DNA of 64,000 nt from an uncultured Jannaschia sp. (GTDB lineage Bacteria > Pseudomonadota > Alphaproteobacteria > Rhodobacterales > Rhodobacteraceae): the NCBI RefSeq assembly GCF_947494055.1, contig NZ_CANLTR010000005.1, positions 1 to 64,000 of the forward strand, given 5' to 3'. Both the position numbers and the translations under genes were made by a program. This document shows, piece by piece, positions 60,451 to 64,000 of the stretch. The stretch's first letter is position 1. Each line of letters starts with the position of its first letter. Under the pieces are notes generated by a model. That model was not told where the DNA came from. It saw nothing but the letters and a program-made list of their open reading frames with translations, and made no database searches.

Positions 60451-62058
60451 TCAGTCGGTGAACCACCAGCGGCTGGCGGCCCGGGCGCCGTCGTTCTCCC
60501 AGCTCGCAGCCAATTCTTCGGGCGTGCCGACATTGGCGCGGTTCGCGTAGACGAAGTTGTTGAAGAACGGGATGATGGTGCCGCCATCGTCGCGGGCCAG
60601 CGTCGCCATCTCGGCGTACATCTCGGCACGCAGCGACTCGTCCAGTTCCGACTTCGCCTGCAGTAGGAGCTCGTTGAAGCGCTCGTTCTGCCAGTGGCTC
60701 TCGTTCCAGGCCGCGTCGTCCTTGTAGGCCAGCGTGTACATCACGTCCGGCGTCGGGCGTGCGCCCCAGGAGACGAGGCAGAACGGCTTGGTCAGCCAGA
60801 CGTCGGAATAGTAGCCGTCGTTCGGCTCCCGCACGACGTTGATGTTGATCCCGGCCGCCCGGGCCTGTTCGGCATAGAGAACGGCCATGTCGACCGCGCC
60901 GGCATAGACGCTGTCGGCGGCGCTCAGATTGACCGTCAGGCCCTCGGCCCCGGCCTTCTGGAGAAGCGAGCGCGCCTGGTCGGGATCGTAGTCCCGCTGC
61001 GGGATCCCCTCGGGATAGTAGGGCTGCGCCGGCGAATGGTGGAAGTCGTTGGCCTTGGTCGCCGCGCCGAAGGTGATCTTCTCGATGATCTCGTCCCGGT
61101 TCATGGCGAGCTTCATCGCGTTGCGGACGTCGACATTGTCGAACGGCGCCTGGTCGCAGAACATCGGCATGGTGATCGCCGCGGCCGAGGGCACGTTGTG
61201 GATGTCGAGGTTCGGGTCGCGCTGCAGGAGGCCCATCGTCTTGAGCTCGATCAGCGAGACCGCGTGCACGTCGCCGGTGACGAGCGCCGTCTGCCGGGCG
61301 TTCGGGTCGTTCAGCGTCAGGATCTCGACCGTATCGAAATAGGCCCCCTCGCGGTGCCAGCCATCGTGCCGGCTCAGCGTGAACTGCACGCCCCATTCGC
61401 CCGAGTCGATCTTGTAGGGACCGGAGCCGTCGCCCGACTGCCAGTCGATCGTGCCGTCGTCGTTCGCGGGACAGATGGCGAAATGATAATCCGTCATCAG
61501 CCACGGCAGGTCGGCATTGCCGCGCGACAGCGTCACGACGATCGTGTGGTCGCCATCCTTGGCGATGTCGGAGACGTCGGTCAGCAACGCTTTGGCCGCC
61601 GAAGTCGTGTCGTCGCCCCGGTGGTGGTTCAGCGACGCGATCACGTCGTCGGCGGTGACCGGCTTGCCGCTATGGAAAGCGGCCTCCTGGTTCAGATCGA
61701 AGGTCCACTCGGTCGCGTCGTCGTTCGCTTCCCAGCTATCGGCGAGGTCGGGCCCGAGGGACCCGTCGCCCATGATCATCGTCAGGTAGCTGCGATGGGT
61801 GTGGGCGAGGAAGATGTTCTGCCGGGTGACGTAGGTGCCCGGATCGTGCGTGTCGGACGTGTTGCCGTCGTGCAGACCCCAGCGGAAGTTGCCGCCGGAT
61901 TTCGGCTGCGCGGCTGCCTTCGTCGTCCAGAGCCCCGTCGCGGTGGTCGCCGTAAGGCCAGCAGCGACGGAGTAATGCATGAAGTCGCGGCGCGAGATGC
62001 GGCCTTGCCGCGCCGCATCGGCGAGCCGGTCGAGTTGCGCTTGGTTCTTCTTCGACAT
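60451..62058 (-). CDS. Peptide-type ABC importer substrate-binding protein
   Basis: A 535-aa family 5 periplasmic binding protein. A Tat signal is visible (ISRRDFMHYSVAAGLTATTA), so it is exported folded. SBP_bac_5 blocks are TEWTFDLNQEAAFHSGKPVT followed by ADDVIASLNHH, and FDNVDVRNAMKLAMNRDEII. The start is the ATG with GGGAGAG 3 nt upstream. Cargo is probably peptides or a related small ligand. First gene of the four-gene operon; the promoter is in 62059-62281. Confidence 0.92.
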   Translation of the reverse strand: MSKKNQAQLDRLADAARQGRISRRDFMHYSVAAGLTATTATGLWTTKAAAQPKSGGNFRWGLHDGNTSDTHDPGTYVTRQNIFLAHTHRSYLTMIMGDGSLGPDLADSWEANDDATEWTFDLNQEAAFHSGKPVTADDVIASLNHHRGDDTTSAAKALLTDVSDIAKDGDHTIVVTLSRGNADLPWLMTDYHFAICPANDDGTIDWQSGDGSGPYKIDSGEWGVQFTLSRHDGWHREGAYFDTVEILTLNDPNARQTALVTGDVHAVSLIELKTMGLLQRDPNLDIHNVPSAAAITMPMFCDQAPFDNVDVRNAMKLAMNRDEIIEKITFGAATKANDFHHSPAQPYYPEGIPQRDYDPDQARSLLQKAGAEGLTVNLSAADSVYAGAVDMAVLYAEQARAAGININVVREPNDGYYSDVWLTKPFCLVSWGARPTPDVMYTLAYKDDAAWNESHWQNERFNELLLQAKSELDESLRAEMYAEMATLARDDGGTIIPFFNNFVYANRANVGTPEELAASWENDGARAASRWWFTD

Positions 62059-62281
62059 GATCTCTCCCATTCTCGTGGCGGCGCACCTCGTAGACACGCC
62101 CTGTCATTAGGTTGCAAGCCCGCCGTTGCGAACCCGCATCGTTCCTAGGGAAACACGAAGAGGCCGACGATGCTACCGGGTTTCTGATCGAGTTCCTGTC
62201 GGAAGACGGTCGGAACGCGGCGTAAGATCCTATCTTCGTACGGTTTTAGCACGACGCGGTAAGGTCATTCGCGCCGCTTGG

Positions 62282-64000
<1,719 letters not shown>

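Overview
The window is high-GC alphaproteobacterial chromosome, most likely Rhodobacterales (Rhodobacteraceae). Support: a petABC (fbcFBC) cytochrome bc1 operon of Rhodobacter type, dense ATGA-coupled operons, many GTG/TTG starts, and an HpnCDE squalene route. No rRNA is present, so genus cannot be assigned.

Layout. 1-1.6 kb is decayed DNA (IS5-type transposase remnant, broken Ca-binding/cadherin-like gene). 2.0-8.8 kb (minus strand) holds a small membrane protein, petCBA, a GNAT enzyme, a GST, mtaB and dapF. 8.85-17.4 kb carries tRNA-Lys(UUU), an AAC(6')-like acetyltransferase, a lytic transglycosylase lipoprotein, an LpxL-type acyltransferase, sdaA, a three-gene surface-glycan-like operon (GSCFA protein, methyltransferase-glycosyltransferase fusion, methyltransferase) and a LacI-type regulator.

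17.5-36.4 kb is an 18.86-kb integrated element in tRNA-Arg(CCU), bounded by an 18-bp direct repeat (17536-17553 and 36378-36395). It encodes a tyrosine integrase, a divergent regulatory switch, a Fic toxin-antitoxin pair, an AlpA-like regulator, a P4-type primase/helicase with adjacent iteron-like repeats, and an HK97-type packaging/capsid set with tail tube and tape measure. I see no lysis gene, tail tip or receptor-binding protein, so it looks like a helper-dependent satellite (cf-PICI-like) or a deleted prophage. Joining the two ends in silico as in the excised circle reconstitutes a 103-codon ORF across attP. Its Shine-Dalgarno and ATG lie just after the integrase stop at the left end, and its body lies at the right end, coupled by ATGA to the replication operon. 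Integration splits this gene and cuts the replication/structural operon from the integrase promoter; excision would rejoin them.

36.4-46 kb is phosphorus-oriented: phoA, a DUF3299-like protein with an ABC ATPase/permease, CHAD and CYTH proteins, a phytase-like exported protein and phoD. Three upstream regions carry 11-bp-phased PHO-box repeats; palindromes resembling Zur boxes precede phoA and the CHAD gene.

46.2-56.3 kb holds a C30 carotenoid locus: hpnEDC (FPP to squalene) divergent from two CrtN/CrtP-type desaturases, an acyltransferase, a glycosyltransferase and an aldehyde dehydrogenase. This is the enzyme set expected for an acylated glycosyl ester of a C30 carotenoic acid made from squalene. 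56.5-64 kb has a 40-aa membrane protein, a peptide-type ABC importer operon (binding protein, two permeases, fused double ATPase) and an MsbA-type exporter reaching the window edge.
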